DNA of 64,000 nucleotides. It comes from Liolophura sinensis. Its lineage: Eukaryota > Mollusca > Polyplacophora > Chitonida > Chitonidae. Below are positions 1-11,950 of the stretch, one piece after another. The position numbers and the translations under genes are program-made. Positions within the stretch are counted from its first letter, which is position 1. Every line of letters starts with the position of its first letter. The notes below the pieces were generated by a model. That model ran no database searches. It was not told the origin of the DNA and saw only the letters and a program-made list of their open reading frames with translations. The stretch is taken from contig NC_088295.1 of the NCBI RefSeq assembly GCF_032854445.1, positions 64,771,249-64,835,248 on the forward strand, read 5' to 3'.

Positions 1-19
1 ATAATTATTCCTTAGAGAT

Positions 20-280
20 ATACATGTCGATGAATCACGGTCCCGTGGACATGATCACTGATACTAGTATACATTTTAGTTGGACATCAACGTCGAAGAA
101 TCCTTGTCGTGGGACATAAACGCCGTGAATCACACTTGTAAGACATAAACCGCCACGAATCACATTTGATGGACATACACGTCAGTGAATCACAGTCTTT
201 AGCAATAAACATGGATGAATTACAATCCTGAACCATACATGTCGGGAAACCACAGTCATTAGACACAGTCGGTCATTTGA
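20..280. repeat. Degenerate minisatellite, unit about 33-38 bp
   Basis: Seven or so diverged copies of a unit reading roughly GGACATAAACGYCGTGAATC followed by an A/C/T-rich spacer such as ACACTTGT. Copies start near 20, 90, 110, 145, 175, 210 and 240. Spacing and sequence both vary, so this is an old array. No gene is associated with it. Confidence 0.6.
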
Positions 281-1068
281 CATAATGGTCTAGAATTAAT
301 CCTTATAGATATTAAACGTAGACGAATCACATAAGTCGATTTTACTTAAATATCGATGTATTAATTGGAGGACTGATTGATTGGCTGACTGACTATTTTT
401 CCCCTTTTCTGGAAAACATCGGTTGTTTTCAAACTTACGAGCCGACACCTGAACATATAGACGACTTACTTATATTACGTTTCTCACGTATCTTTGTTTG
501 TCATAAAAAAGAGAAATAGGCTTTACACAACTTTATCATTTTTTGTTACAAGTAATTAACTACACTTCTTTCTAACATTAAGAGTAAATGCAAAGCAATT
601 ACCTATAGCTAATTGTTTCTGGTTGGCAAGTGCGTAAATTTTTTCTTTTAACAGCCAGGTCATCCATATTTTGCCTTGCCTTCCAATTTGCCACGAGGTG
701 AAATGCTCAGTTCAAACATACATATGTACAAGTTTGGTTGTTGTGGCCACTTAACACAAAAAGACATCAGCATAGAGAGTAAAACCAGAGTAGTAACGAC
801 AGTGTGATATTTGGCGAATGGTCACACGTAACTGGTGAAATCCGGTCTTTTGTCAGTTTACCTCACTTGTTAAGGTTTTAATTCGAACTATTCATGTAAA
901 CAATTTAAAAGTAGCAACATACACATCCTCTAACATCCTACATGGTTTATGCAAATTTAGGTAAAATAATGCAGAAATGTTAGATATCATTTATTAGTGG
1001 TAAATTGCTCAGATAAATAAGAATATTAAGTGAAGGACGTGTGCTTCCCACTTATTATGACAACGGTT
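281..1068. other. No recognisable feature
   Basis: AT-rich sequence with only short, unsupported ORFs. I see no exon with good splice sites, no RNA gene and no clear repeat. Confidence 0.5.
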
Positions 1069-1069
1069 C

Positions 1070-1284
1070 GACCAGTTCTCAGGGATCAAAACCCGGGTCG
1101 GGCCATACCAAAGACTTTAAAAATGGTGCTTGCAGCTGCCTCGTTTGCGTTCATCACTGAGAGGTTAGAGCGAGGAGACACGACTGGTTGGCCCGGTGTC
1201 AGTATATAGTGACTGGGTGGGGTGTCATGTCTGGTGTTTTCGGCATGATGCTTCAGTGACGGCAGCATTTTGGCGCATGGGCTA
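1070..1284 (+). mobile_element. SINE family C-like copy with TA/CATA tail
   Basis: The head, with tRNA box B-like ACCCGGGTCGGGCCATACC, is at the left. The body contains CCCGGTGTCAGTATA and GGGTGGGGTGTCAT, as in the copies at 14515 and (reverse) 39245. It ends in a (TA)n then (CATA)n microsatellite at 1283-1330. The tRNA-like start is worn, so box A cannot be confirmed. Confidence 0.65.
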
Positions 1285-1375
1285 TATATATATATATATA
1301 CATACATACATACATACATACATACATACCTACACTACCTCACCTACCTACCTACCAACCAACCAACCAACCAGT
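1283..1375. repeat. (TA)n / (CATA)n / (CTAC)n microsatellite
   Basis: Alternating TA dinucleotides pass into CATA, then CTAC and CAAC tetranucleotides, at the 3' end of the SINE-like copy. The short ORFs rich in Tyr, Ile, His and Thr here are translations of the simple repeat. Confidence 0.85.
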
Positions 1376-3180
1376 TCTCGGCCCTGACCCTTATACAAGG
1401 TGCCCTGCCAGAACAGTATCATGCAAGATTGTCACATTTCAAAGTCATAGGGAAATAGACCAAACTTAACATTTCCTGGTTTGGGAGAATATGGTGCCTG
1501 CTATTGGTAAAAGGTTAAGATGTAACATGTTAAAAGCTAGAGTTATACAGGGTCTTGGGCTGCTCAGTGACCTTGAATGGTAATATTTACGCACATGGAA
1601 AATTAAAGTAGTATAAATTAATGTGCACCTTAGTGGCATAAATCATGAATTCCCGCACATTTTTTGCAAAAACTTTGCCTGTATATACAACTTTGTTATT
1701 TCCACTTACACATCTTGTAAAAGCAACTTACATGCCAAAGATATGAATGCCAATATTTTAAAATGCTATTGAACATCTACTCAATGTTAGATTGCAAGAT
1801 TTTTATTATTTAATGATGGCGAGCACAACACTTAAAATTGTTGATTTGGCATCTGCCTGACCTAAAGAGTCCCTTGCTTTGTAGCCTTTTGTCTCTTCCT
1901 TGTCATACGCAGCACTTTTTGCTGACCGTTAATTCATTAATTATCACACAAGTCATATATCTGATCCGGCCCTCAATATGATGGTACTTTATGACTTATA
2001 CTTTCTTCTTGGATTTAAAGTTATGAATTGCATTGCAAGAGTTCGTAAATGTAACTTCCGTTGTTTACATGCTGCCGTTTCCTGAAGCGCACGTAGATGG
2101 GATATTCCTTTACAACATTGTCAATGTGTGTTGTAGAGATAAGAAGTGCAATTAACTAAATGCTACTTAACACTTTGTACGCTTTATGAAACTAACCCCC
2201 TGGGATAATTGCTGTAATGATAAAGCAATGTTTCGTTCGGCTTAATAATTCGTTCAGCCCCTTTTCCGTTAAATGCACATATTCAGCTCCTGTTCCGTTA
2301 GCTGCACATATTCAGCCCTGCTCCGTTATTTACTACACTATTTTATTCAGTCCCTCTTATTGAACACCCCTCAGCGAATTATACTACTCGGTCATCTAAG
2401 GCTCTTTGCTAAGATAAAAAGAATTAATAAAAATAATGGGAAATGAATTTTTTAATTGCACATTCTGTTGAGTTTTGTTTGGTTGTTGTCTAATACCGTA
2501 GTTACAAAGATGTTACTATAAGCGTTATTGATACTCTGAACTGATGTACAGCAAATCGAATTCAGTTCCATTGTCTCCCTCCGAGGTTGTTATGAGACAG
2601 GAGTCATAAGGATCTCTTGATGTCAGATATGTGCAAATTTGTGTCATATTTTGGTTTATATTAAACAAAGCACAATGACGAAGGTCGAATTATTTAGTAC
2701 TACTATATTGTCAAAAATGTCCAAAAATGTGAGTAAAGTCCCTAGAAGAAATATAATAGGCTTGCTTCGTGTCGTTAAGTGAAAAATTCTTAAAGCTCTG
2801 TGGTGTGTTCTAGATCATGTTATTCTCTTTTACAAGATAGCAAGGCGTAATTAAAAAGGATGCATAATTAGCATAGACTTGACATGTTCTTTATTCCGTG
2901 TTTCCTGAGAACTATTTTGACGGGTAGGTTGTTGTGCTGTGCAAAATGCTGATAAAGATAGACCCCAGTGCAGATCTGAACATTTTATGATAACATTTAC
3001 GCATAGGGATTTTCTGAAAGGGAAAGGGCGGTAGCGAGAGCAGCTAACATAAGCCATTTATCTTCTGCCCCCAGCTGAAAAAAGCTTCCTTTCATATAGC
3101 CTCATGACTGCCTATCACTTAATACACACAGTCTTCAGATATGCAACGGGTTAGACGTCACTCTGCTCCTCATCCTCAGC
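1376..3180. other. No recognisable feature
   Basis: About 1.8 kb of unique-looking AT-rich sequence. It has a small run of three related segments (TTCAGCYCCTGTTCCGTTA) near 2255-2330. I find no supported exon. Confidence 0.45.
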
Positions 3181-3213
3181 TCAGTTTGTTTCCTGATTAC
3201 AGTGTTCGGTACC

Positions 3214-3254
3214 ATGAAGTCTTTCAAATCTAGTTTCAAGAAACTGAGTTTTCG
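3214..3254 (+). CDS. Possible first coding exon of the EF-hand gene
   Basis: An ATG in good context (GGTACCATGA) opens 13 codons reading MKSFKSSFKKLSF plus two bases (CG). They run straight into a perfect donor, CG|GTAAGT, at 3255. The exon therefore ends in phase 2. The EF-hand exon at 17339 begins with a single base (G) before its codons, so it also needs phase 2. Joining them gives ...LSFR-KH-MDKPTDE in frame. The peptide is short, basic and amphipathic, and I do not recognise it. The join implies a 14-kb intron (or two introns via 7040-7081). This is inference from splice signals and phase only. The EF-hand protein could equally start at 17346. Confidence 0.3.
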
Positions 3255-3584
3255 GTAAGTGTCGAATTTTTCCTCCTTTGTATTTAAAAACACGGTTATA
3301 CATGTTATATTCATGAATACCTCCTACGAGATAAAAGCAGCTTAACTGTATCGAATCCAGTACATAGTAAGTAGACATTTCACGGTATAGTACTGCTCAG
3401 TTGGATGACTCCAAAACCAGGTCACACATGACGAACCAAACCTTGTGGGTACATTAACTGAACACATTTTTTTATACTGGCGATATTCATAGACTTTTAT
3501 CGAAGAGTTTTGTGTATAATAATTGAGTTCAGGAGTAAATAGGAACAACAGGGTGCTGAGTAAACTGTGAGCAGGTTTTACCCT

Positions 3585-3840
3585 GTAGGAGTGAGTGAGT
3601 GTTTAGGGTTTAACATCGTACTTATGACGACATATGACGACGAAGGAATCCTTAGGGTGCATGTGATGTGCCTCCTTGTTGCAGGACGGATTTCCACCCC
3701 TCTTTTATCTAGTGCTGCTTCACTGAGGCCCCGCCCGTTCCATTATTCTGATACCGGTCAACCAGTCGTTGCACTATCCCCTTCATGTTACCCTGTAGAC
3801 ATGTATGTCTCCAGCACTAGATTTTTGCATGCTCCTTAAT
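3585..3840 (-). mobile_element. SINE family C copy, 5'-truncated
   Basis: Reverse orientation, with the tail GAGTGAGTGAGTG at the left. It is followed by the family landmarks TTTAACATCGTAC, ATATGACGACGAAGGAATCC, CTTGTTGCAGGACGGATTTCC and GGTCAACCAGTCGTTGCAC. The tRNA-like head seen at 18.7-19.05 kb is missing. Confidence 0.8.
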
Positions 3841-3859
3841 TATGTTGTAATTTGTCGCA

Positions 3860-4585
3860 TTTTCGCGTGCACATATATAGCCACAGGGTGCGACCCAACA
3901 ATGCAGGACTGCAGGCCTAGATTTGGCTGACACTATATATGTGTGAAGGTTCATTCTGAGCTCTAGTAAGTCATTAGAATTGTCAGTTTAGACAATTTCT
4001 GGTGACAGTTTCTTACATGTACACAAAAGTAGTTACCAGTATATGTCTGAACACAAATAACCGAATGAATCAATCTCTTAATTGATCAGGAACGCAAACT
4101 ATTTATCATTTCACCCTTCCATTCATCCTCTCGCTACTTCATCATGCATTCATCAATGAATCAGCCATTTATCAAATCTATTTAATCAATTTTCGATTCA
4201 ATAATATATTTATTAGTCGGCCTTGATTCCCGGTGTAAATCGATTATTGATAAGCAATTGGTAACTCAAACCACTGTTGATTTGATCATTACTCATGAAT
4301 TCGTCGATGAATCAGTCAGAGAAGAAACAATGATCAACCAATCAAGGGATCTAGGAATGGGGAAAGCAGTAATCTAATGAATCAGACAGTGCACAAGTCA
4401 GTTACTTTAATAAGCATATGTACATGAATAAATAAACTAGTAAAGGCTGACTATACACGGCTTCAAATCCATCACGGGCAGTTTATAGCAAAAACTAAAC
4501 TTAAATAAATTATTCTTTCTTACGAATTGTACGTATAGCCACGGAATCCAACATTCCCGATAGCTCACTGTGAATGACTGATTGA
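3860..4585. other. AT-rich stretch with scattered TCATCAATGAATCA motifs
   Basis: Between about 4060 and 4330, short variants of CATTCATCAATGAATCAG recur at irregular spacing, which suggests a very decayed array. I see no gene. Confidence 0.35.
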
Positions 4586-4589
4586 TTGA

Positions 4590-4725
4590 CTGATTGGTTA
4601 ATTGGTAACGCCGTACTCAGGAATGTTTCATTATATGAGGCCGCGCTCAGAATCTATGATTCGTAGATACTGGATTGCCCGGATAAAACCACTGATCTTT
4701 GGCATGCGACTGACAAACTTTTTGT
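4590..4725 (-). mobile_element. SINE A/B 3' fragment, diverged
   Basis: GATTGGTTAATTGGTAACGC, then CGTACTCAGGAATGTTTCA and CCACTGATCTTTGGCATG, matches the reverse complement of the A/B tail and central region. It is heavily mutated and lacks a head. Confidence 0.5.
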
Positions 4726-5915
4726 CTTTTTAAAAACCAGGGCCCAGTGTTTGAAGTGTATTAACTAACATTGCTATTAAGTCCATATTTTACATTTAAA
4801 ATTTTAGGCAAATTCAGCAGCAAGTGCGGTTCCCCAAAGTCGAAGTAATAACAGCAGCAGTTTTTAGTTCATATTTAATACAATGTTACACAATTTTTTA
4901 GAGTAATATTTAGAGAGACAAGTTAGCAATCTCATGAAAGACAGTCAGCCGATGAGAGTACTGTTCGATCAGTGTTTTTAATAGGATAGAATGAAAAAAG
5001 TCAAAGGCTTACGTCTTTCTGTTCTTGGTGATATTTGGTGACCATCTCATTGCAAAACATTGTCATGTCTAGATTACACGTCTTGACATCTGTTTTCTTC
5101 TTTGATCACGGTCCGCACTTTTCAATCAACTTTTAAATAATACTTAAGGTCAAAAATTGCGAGGCCAGAAAAAGCCAAACTCAGAACAGGAAAGAACCCA
5201 AACCGTGGATAGTACATTATTCTGCAGAAAAGAATCCTTGTACAAATTTTATTCTTTCTAGAGCCAAGCATTTTATGTCTAGCTGTGTTTGAATATTTGA
5301 CTTCAGTCTTTAGACAACTGATAAATACGGGTCTTGGCTGGTCTAGGCAAGTTTATCAAACGATCCTGGATTACATTTTAAAATGCATTTTTATGTCACC
5401 CTATATGATCAGATACATGTACATTATTCCTCATTCGTGTCATAAAACCACTATAGTACTGTTAGACCGAATATCTTATTATCACTATTACTGTCTGTTG
5501 ACTCTATATCATAAAGTTAAGTTATAACCTCGTAGTATAAAAAAATCCTTAACCTTCACTGCGGTATGTTAAATAAACTAATTAATAAAATAATATCAAT
5601 CAAGTATGTCAGAATCGAGGAAAAAGATCTGGTGGTTTCTATGATCTGGTGAAAGGTAAAAAAATATTATTTATTTATTTGTTCGTTTATTTATCATTTT
5701 CATTTACATGCAAAACTATGTAAATCATTATCACATAGCTTAAAACCCCAACAACCAACTGCCTAACTCCTAGACACAAGAACCAAAAATAGTAAAATTA
5801 TAAAACCGCCTAAATTTTTTTTCTTTTTTTTTTATATCCTTCCGTCCGTTTTTCTTCAAGTGAACATAGATATTTCTGGTTTCTTGAAACATTTTGACGT
5901 AGTTTGATTAGAGAG
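4726..5915. other. No recognisable feature
   Basis: AT-rich sequence with a short (TTTA)n-like patch near 5670. The longest ORF here (80 codons from 5285) has no recognisable domain and no splice or composition support. Confidence 0.45.
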
Positions 5916-6159
5916 AGCTACCGTGACCGAGGTGGTTAGCGTGTCGTGACCTTGACCACAATGACCTTGGAGCCAATGCGGTTGCTGAGAGCTGAAGTCC
6001 AGCTCATGCTGGTTTCCTCTCCTTCCGGACCTGCGAAGGTCGTGGGTTTCCCTCGGGCTCGGCCCGGTTTCCTCCCATCACAGTGCTCGCCTCCGTCGTG
6101 TAAGTGAAACATTATGGAGAACGGCACAAACCACCAATCAAATAAATAAATAAATAAAA
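5916..6159 (+). mobile_element. SINE family A copy, near full length
   Basis: The tRNA-like head is recognisable (ACCGAGGTGGTTAGCGTG). It is followed by CCAATGCGGTTGCTGAGAG, CAGCTCATGCTGG, GTCGTGGGTTTCC, CCGGTTTCCTCCC, GTAAGTGAAACATTATGGAG and CACCAATCAAATAAATAAAT. The tail is (AAAT)4. Orientation is plus. Confidence 0.85.
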
Positions 6160-6435
6160 GTTTGATGGTCGATGATATAATCATTGCGTGACAAACTACT
6201 TGCTTTACTCTTCAATGACGCCAGTGCATGTAATGAAGTTACACATACAAATGCAATAAAATCCGTTTCCTGTGAAATATTGCGTGTGTAAACTCTGTAA
6301 TGAATGTATCATTGCATTTCGTCATGTCACTTTCATCAGTGTATGCATGCGTGTCGCAATACTTTCATCAAGTTGTATGCACGAGGAACTGCACGTGTCC
6401 AGGTAAGTACTGTCAGTTTGCAGGCTTGTCTAGGC

Positions 6436-6482
6436 CTACAGACGTCTTTTTCATACAGACGTCTTTTTCCTACAGACGTCAT
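6436..6482. repeat. Three-copy tandem repeat TACAGACGTCTTTTTC
   Basis: TACAGACGTC occurs three times in 47 bp, the first two each followed by TTTTTC. Each unit holds a palindromic GACGTC. It overlaps no supported gene. Confidence 0.8.
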
Positions 6483-6865
6483 TTATCACTAACAGGAGGC
6501 AAAACTCGAAATAGGAGCCGATGGAGATCAAGAAAAGAATCCTTCTTCTTGTGTGAGTCAGGTAGCCTTTAGTTCTAGCAGATGGTGTTTACTCACGTTT
6601 TTCGTTGCCTGTCTTTCTCATGAGTTTGCTTCCCTTCCCTATAAACGCTCTGCCGTGATGTACACACTTGCGATTTATATAGGATTTTATTAAAGCAATT
6701 AAAGTGTCTTTCCGCAATCATTTTAGTGACTCTAAACCTATTAGGTGTAGATATTAGAGTTCTTCTCTGCTTGACTCCAACCCGCCCCTCACCCTGACCC
6801 CACTACAGCGCTCTCACTGCATCTTCAAGAAGCTGTCTAACACAATCTCTGTTTTCGACCTCATT

Positions 6866-7014
6866 TATATCCATGTCTTACATATGTAGCCTGTACAAGA
6901 TGAGTTTTTTGCCACGGACAGCCTGGTTTCATCCAATAATAAAATAAACAGTCGTCGTATAAGTGAAATGGTATTGAATATGGCGTCACAGGGCAGTCAA
7001 ATAAATAAATATAT
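6866..7014 (+). mobile_element. SINE family A, 3' part
   Basis: Carries GTCGTCGTATAAGTGAAATG, a diverged ACGGCGTAAAACACC segment, then CAGTCAAATAAATAAATA. The head and centre are eroded. Confidence 0.6.
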
Positions 7015-7039
7015 GACGATTTATTTCTGATTTCCACAG

Positions 7040-7081
7040 AAAACATCGAACCCCTTCAACAGAGGAAAGCGATGCGTGTAG
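7040..7081 (+). CDS. Possible 42-nt cassette exon
   Basis: A good acceptor (TTTCTGATTTCCACAG) and a perfect donor (TAG|GTAAGTAA) bound 42 nt. If entered in phase 2 from the exon ending at 3254, it reads R-KHRTPSTEESDAC with two bases left over (AG). It thus leaves in phase 2, matching the EF-hand exon at 17339 (R-KHMDKP). Its length is a multiple of three, so including or skipping it would keep the frame. Both this exon and the downstream one start with Lys-His after the split Arg. No homologous peptide is recognised, and the case rests on splice signals and phase. Confidence 0.25.
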   Translation, partial: KTSNPFNRGKRCV

Positions 7082-7559
7082 GTAAGTAAATCATATATAA
7101 TCGTAACGTAAGTAAATCTTACTTTACCAACCGTAGACCAGCCATATTTAAAGAATCTGCTGCCTTTTATATAATACTGTTTCCATACTGTGCATAATGC
7201 TGTGCACAATGTTTTGAAAAAAAAGACCGTAAAAAATATGATATTTTTCCTCACTCGAAAGAACATTGTTAAGGTCCAAGTTTGAGAGCGCATGTGCGCA
7301 AAAATGTGTGAAAAAAAGTAATTCATTGAAAGTAGTGCATAAAAATAAGTATCAAAACGTCCTAAAACCTTATTATCTTTTGTGAAAAGAAAAGCTCATG
7401 GTTAAATAATTGTCATTATCTTTTACAAAAACGATGTTTCGCATCTGTGCCGTTTGTCGCAGTTGTAGACCTAACTTGCTCCAAGTTATAGGCCGTTTGT
7501 AACTTTACGAAGAGCAGCGGTTTACTGCGGCCACTCCTCCTTCTCCATCTATATACATA

Positions 7560-7620
7560 TGTCCTCCGGCGAGAAAAATTCCTGAATACGGCGTTTAACA
7601 CCAGTTAAATCTATTAATGA
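7560..7620 (+). mobile_element. SINE A tail fragment
   Basis: AAATTCCTGAATACGGCGTT followed by TAACACCAGTTAAATC matches the family tail. Only about 60 bp is preserved. Confidence 0.5.
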
Positions 7621-8290
7621 GTCAATCAATCAATAAGTAAATAATTTATCATCTTACAAAAGCACCTGAGGTATAAATCTGATTCAAGGATACCTGAAAA
7701 GTAACTGTAAAACGATCATTATGGATTTATGGAAAATGCATATGGATTTATTGGAAATGAAGAAGGTCATGGCAAACAAAATGAAAAAAAAAAGGTTTTG
7801 AGGCAACTCTTGATAACTCTTCTAGTTTCTGAATATTTTCTGGCAGTGGCTGAAAATTTTCGGAAATGACGTCATCAGTGTAAAATTAACTGGGAACGTG
7901 GAACCAGCTAAGCGCCCACCGAGCAGGCTCTTCCCGCCACAGAGTTGTACAGACTGCATTTTACTTAATTTCCGGACTTTACTTTACTGTACTTTAAGGC
8001 TACTTTTTACTTCCCAAGAGAAAAACCGGTAAGCATTTTTATACCTTTACACGTTAGGACGCATGCTTAGCCGCTTATCTCTTCCAGAAAGAGAAACCAA
8101 GATCACTTCTTTGTTCCTTTTATAAACTTGCAGCATTAAATGGAGGACATTTACAGTGATTGGTTTCCTCGATATAAAGCCTAAAAGCATTAATGCACGA
8201 AAGGCCCGATACTTTTTCTACATCTTTCAGAAAACGCACGACTAACGTAAAATGAAGCTTTCATTGTTCACAGCTAAGAATTTTATCAAA

Positions 8291-8397
8291 CGTACAGTAA
8301 CAAACAAAAAAAGCAGCATGCTTTCTGTGTGGCTGATGATGTAAACGTACAATAACAAACAAAAAAACAACATGCCTTCTGTGTGGCTGATGATGTA
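8291..8397. repeat. Two-copy tandem duplication, unit about 53 bp
   Basis: CGTACAGTAACAAACAAAAA and the following CTTCTGTGTGGCTGATGATGT segment are repeated once, immediately, from 8346. Only a few substitutions separate the copies, so the duplication is recent. Confidence 0.85.
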
Positions 8398-8789
8398 CAT
8401 TGGGCATATTATCCTCGTGTCTGTGATATAAAGTTCTTGATAAGTTATTCTGCCATTGCCCAGCGATCCAACATTTCCATCCGATTAAATAAGCACTTAT
8501 AGACCCCGGAGCGCACTTTCACAAAACGTCTTAAGTCACATTTCTCGTAATTTCTCGCAACGCTAATATGGTCATTATGGTCGTCGTATATGCGGGGAGC
8601 AATCTGTGTTTCACGAGTGGGAATTTTGGGTGTATCAGTCCGTAAGGCGAAATATGTGAGATTTGCAAGTTATCGGATAGACTCTTGTTCACGTTCGTAT
8701 CAGTTTGAATTAAATTCACGTTGAGAAGCGGGATTTTGCGTTACATGAACTATATTTCCAATGTTGATCACGCACTTGCCAATGGCGTA

Positions 8790-8888
8790 TGGTTTACTCC
8801 CATTTCATCCACCCATTAAACTATCCGCCGTCATATAAGTGAAAACTTCGTGAGTAAAGTGTTCAAACCCAATCAAATAAATAAATAT
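8790..8888 (+). mobile_element. SINE A tail fragment
   Basis: CCGCCGTCATATAAGTGAAA then CCAATCAAATAAATAAAT match the 3' end of family A. The upstream part is too worn to align. Confidence 0.6.
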
Positions 8889-8889
8889 T

Positions 8890-10150
8890 TTGTTCAATAT
8901 TTTGGGGGGGATACACTGTGTAATTTTTCTTCTTATCCACATCATTGAGATCAATGCAAGTTCTGTTCAATTAGTTTACAACTTATGCATAATGACTTAT
9001 TTTAGTTACGAGTTCTTTGGGTTGCGCAGACATCTACGAGTTCCTTCAAGATTCAGAATGTGTTATGCCCTGCACATGCATGGTAAAGTATAGAGATCTG
9101 TGCATACATGCTTGGTCAACCAACCATTGCAATGTATGCATGCATATACGATGTTCGCCTTAGTTGCGCTTGATGTGACATGTATAACAAAAAAACGGTA
9201 GGACTGGAAGGCACAACATTAAAGCAGACCAAATGACTACGGCAAAGTTAGCGTGCAATCAGTAAAATCATGTAGACCTATGATCTTAACCAGACTTGTC
9301 ACTGAGTATAAGTAGGCTGCAATGGTGCGTGAAGAAATGCGCTTACGTAGGATGCTTAAGTAAAACTCCTCCTCCGTTAGGTCACATTTACCTAACATTC
9401 AGTTAAACCATTAACGCGCATATGCATCGGACGACATAGTTCAGAGAAGCTTTTTGTAATCTTCATTGGGGGCCCCTGTTGTAGTGTATTCAAAGTTGTC
9501 TCCCGTGAATAATATCGCGTGACTTAATACGACTGTACTTCGAAGTTAGTGCTATATACATGTATAATTAGTGTTTGATCATGAAATATATCACAAGTAA
9601 GCTTTACAGACCACTTATATGACATCAATGAAACCATGGTCATCGGATGTTTTTGTAAAACGCATCAATATGTCAATGTACATCAAAGACTAATATAAGT
9701 GCATTACGTTAATCATTAATCATGTAAATCAATCATTCAGTGTGAGTGACGTGATGACATCAGCGTATATAGATGTCAACAGGTGTACTGATTTATCATC
9801 AACCAGGCCGCCCTCAGTGACGATGGAGTGCAGAAGTCATATAGGCATATATGCATCATGACAGTTGTTCATAATGCAGTTTCTCTGGATTTCTTCATAC
9901 TCTTTACAGCACATGCGCCGCTCTACACGCTTTACACATCACTGCCACCAGTGATTGGGGGTCATGTACGTGAGAGCACACGTATTGTCCCTGGGCACCT
10001 TGGAGAATAGTGGAGATCAATCATGTGCGTTATGACTTTTTCGTCGCACTGAAATGTACAAAACGTGACTAATATTATGATGTACACCTACATGTGAAAT
10101 CTTTGCCTTTACACTTAAACTACACAGCGTTAAAATACTCAGTATGTGGT
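8890..10150. other. No recognisable feature
   Basis: Unique-looking sequence with several alternating-purine stretches and no supportable exon. The short ORFs here (67 codons at 8890, 60 codons at 9828) show no domain. Confidence 0.45.
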
Positions 10151-10154
10151 CAAG

Positions 10155-10410
10155 TACATTAACTTCGAGCCAGATTTGTACCGCCAGTAAGGCTTAATCT
10201 CCAATCATTCTTTCATTCAAGTCATTTTTGTACTGCCAATGTGGCGTTAAACCCATTTTTTCATTCATTCATTCACACCATTTTTGCATTACCAATGATG
10301 TGGCGTTAAAGTCCAACACACTTAATCGAGCCAGTTTTGTACTGACAATGTGGCGTGAGCCCGCAGTCATTCTATCGCTCATCCGTTCAAGCCCATTTTT
10401 CACTGAAGTG
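10155..10410. repeat. Degenerate minisatellite, unit about 60 bp
   Basis: Four diverged copies of a unit containing CATTTTTGTACTGCCAATGT, GGCGTTAAACCC and TCATTCATTCA. They are centred near 10180, 10240, 10300 and 10360. Confidence 0.65.
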
Positions 10411-10874
10411 TTGAAAGCCTGTGATTGGTTATTCGTAGTTGATATTTCGAATACCAAACAAGTTGTATGTTGAGACAAATTGATCACAATTTAATAAAAC
10501 CAGGATTATAAGCCCAAGAAACCAAATTAATCTCTACAGGCGCTAAAATTAAAGATCTTATCTTCTTGCTTACTTTTTAGTGTATAGAGTGGTTTAAATT
10601 TCGACCAGTAAAATGTGCTATTTGGGGACTTAATTCGCAATTTGAGCTCGCTTGGTCATAAAGTAAGCAGTTAACAACTTATGAAGTCATGACTAAAGTA
10701 AAATAAAATGCAGCATTGTACAACACCAATGGGAATCCGGAGAAGAAAAAAATTTGAATCTGTGTTAGACCTTGCATGATATACCCAACAAAACTGTGCA
10801 CATATATGTAACACATATCTAAGCCTCCAGATAGTCTTGACGCGTCGGACTTGACGCTTGTATTTACACTAGCT

Positions 10875-10906
10875 TATATACGCTAGCCTATGCGCTAGCG
10901 TATATA
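10875..10906. repeat. Perfect 12-bp hairpin TATATACGCTAG / CTAGCGTATATA
   Basis: Two perfect 12-bp arms (10875-10886 and 10895-10906) are separated by 8 bases. The hairpin lies just upstream of the 10.93-kb minisatellite. No U-run follows it, and it is not linked to a gene. Confidence 0.7.
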
Positions 10907-10929
10907 ATGCGCTCAAAGAAGATTTCTTA

Positions 10930-11497
10930 AAATGATCAACATTATGACATCGTAGACAAGCTGTAAACCTGAGATCAGCGCTGTGTGCTATCAACTACAA
11001 CACTGTAGCCAGTAAGACCAATAATGTGCGGCATCAACAAGAGCACGGTTATCTGTGAGACCATCTTTGTTATATCAACTGTATTATACCCACACTCTAA
11101 CCCGTGAGATCAGTGCCGTGTGATATCAACTAGAACACTGCAACCCGTGAGATCAGTGCCGTGTCATATCAATTGGAACACCTCAACCCGTGAGATCAAC
11201 GCTGTGCCATATCAACTCACACACTGTAACCTCTAAGACCAATGTTGTGTGAGATCAACTGGAACATTGTAAAACCTGAGATCAAGTATAAAATTTGAGA
11301 TCAGCGTTGTGTGTTATCCACTTTAACACTGTAAACCGTCAGATCAACACTGAAAGACATCGACTACAACCCTGTAACCCATGAGATGAACGCGGTGCGA
11401 TATCCGATGGGACATGGAACCAGTGAGATCAACACTTGGCCATATCCATTACAACACAGTAAGACGTGAGATCAACACTTGGCGATATACACTAGAA
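10930..11497. repeat. Minisatellite, unit about 43 bp, left part
   Basis: About a dozen diverged copies of a unit built from ACCCGTGAGATCA, RCGCTGTGYGATATC and CACTAGAACACTGTA. The array is interrupted at 11498 by an inserted element and resumes at 11951 in the same register. Copies vary at many positions, so it is an old array. Confidence 0.85.
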
Positions 11498-11950
11498 GGA
11501 CACAGACCCCCATTACAACTTCCGTTTTTCGGTAGGGACGATTGTAGTTCTGTGAATTTTAGGGTATAAAGTCTTTTTTTGCTCCCAGGCGTCCATTTTT
11601 GGTGCACAGGTGCATGCTTGGTATTTAAATGCTGGAAACTGTCTAAACTTCGAGGAGGTATGAGCTTTATTGATGAAAGTTTGAAATTCTGGGCGAGAGG
11701 ACACAAGGTGTGAGGTAGTGATGAGGCTGCGAGTGACGTCCCCTTGGCGTTGCTAGGCACGCCTCCCAGCTGCCGGCATGGAAAGGTCCAGATTTTGACG
11801 GTCAACCTATGTCAAGATTTTTATGGCTTCTTTCTCACAGGCTGGGCCAGGTATGCACCAAAGCTTATTGGCCACGGAATGTTTGGGACTGAGCTACAAC
11901 GCTAGACGTTAACATTGTCGCTTATGGAAAATTAATGGGGGTCCGAGGCC
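11498..11950. mobile_element. 453-bp non-autonomous element inside the minisatellite
   Basis: The sequence between the two array halves starts GGACACAGACCCCCATTA and ends with TAATGGGGGTCCGAGGCC. These are inverted repeats matching at 15 of 18 positions. AGAA occurs immediately outside both ends (11494-11497 and 11951-11954), and removing the insert plus one AGAA restores the expected array unit CTAGAACACTG. This indicates a DNA-transposon-derived MITE with a 4-bp target duplication. A 118-codon minus-strand ORF (11449-11805) crosses the left end and resembles no transposase, so I treat it as chance. Confidence 0.75.

Noticed and set aside
6340-6402. 63-nt exon-like stretch ending CCAG|GTAAGT
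   Set aside because: It is phase-compatible with the putative EF-hand leader, but its acceptor is weak and the Cys/Met/His-rich peptide looks noncoding. Not enough to call.
11449-11805. 118-codon minus-strand ORF over the 453-bp element
   Set aside because: It crosses the element's left end into minisatellite, has no transposase motif, and a MITE is expected to be noncoding.
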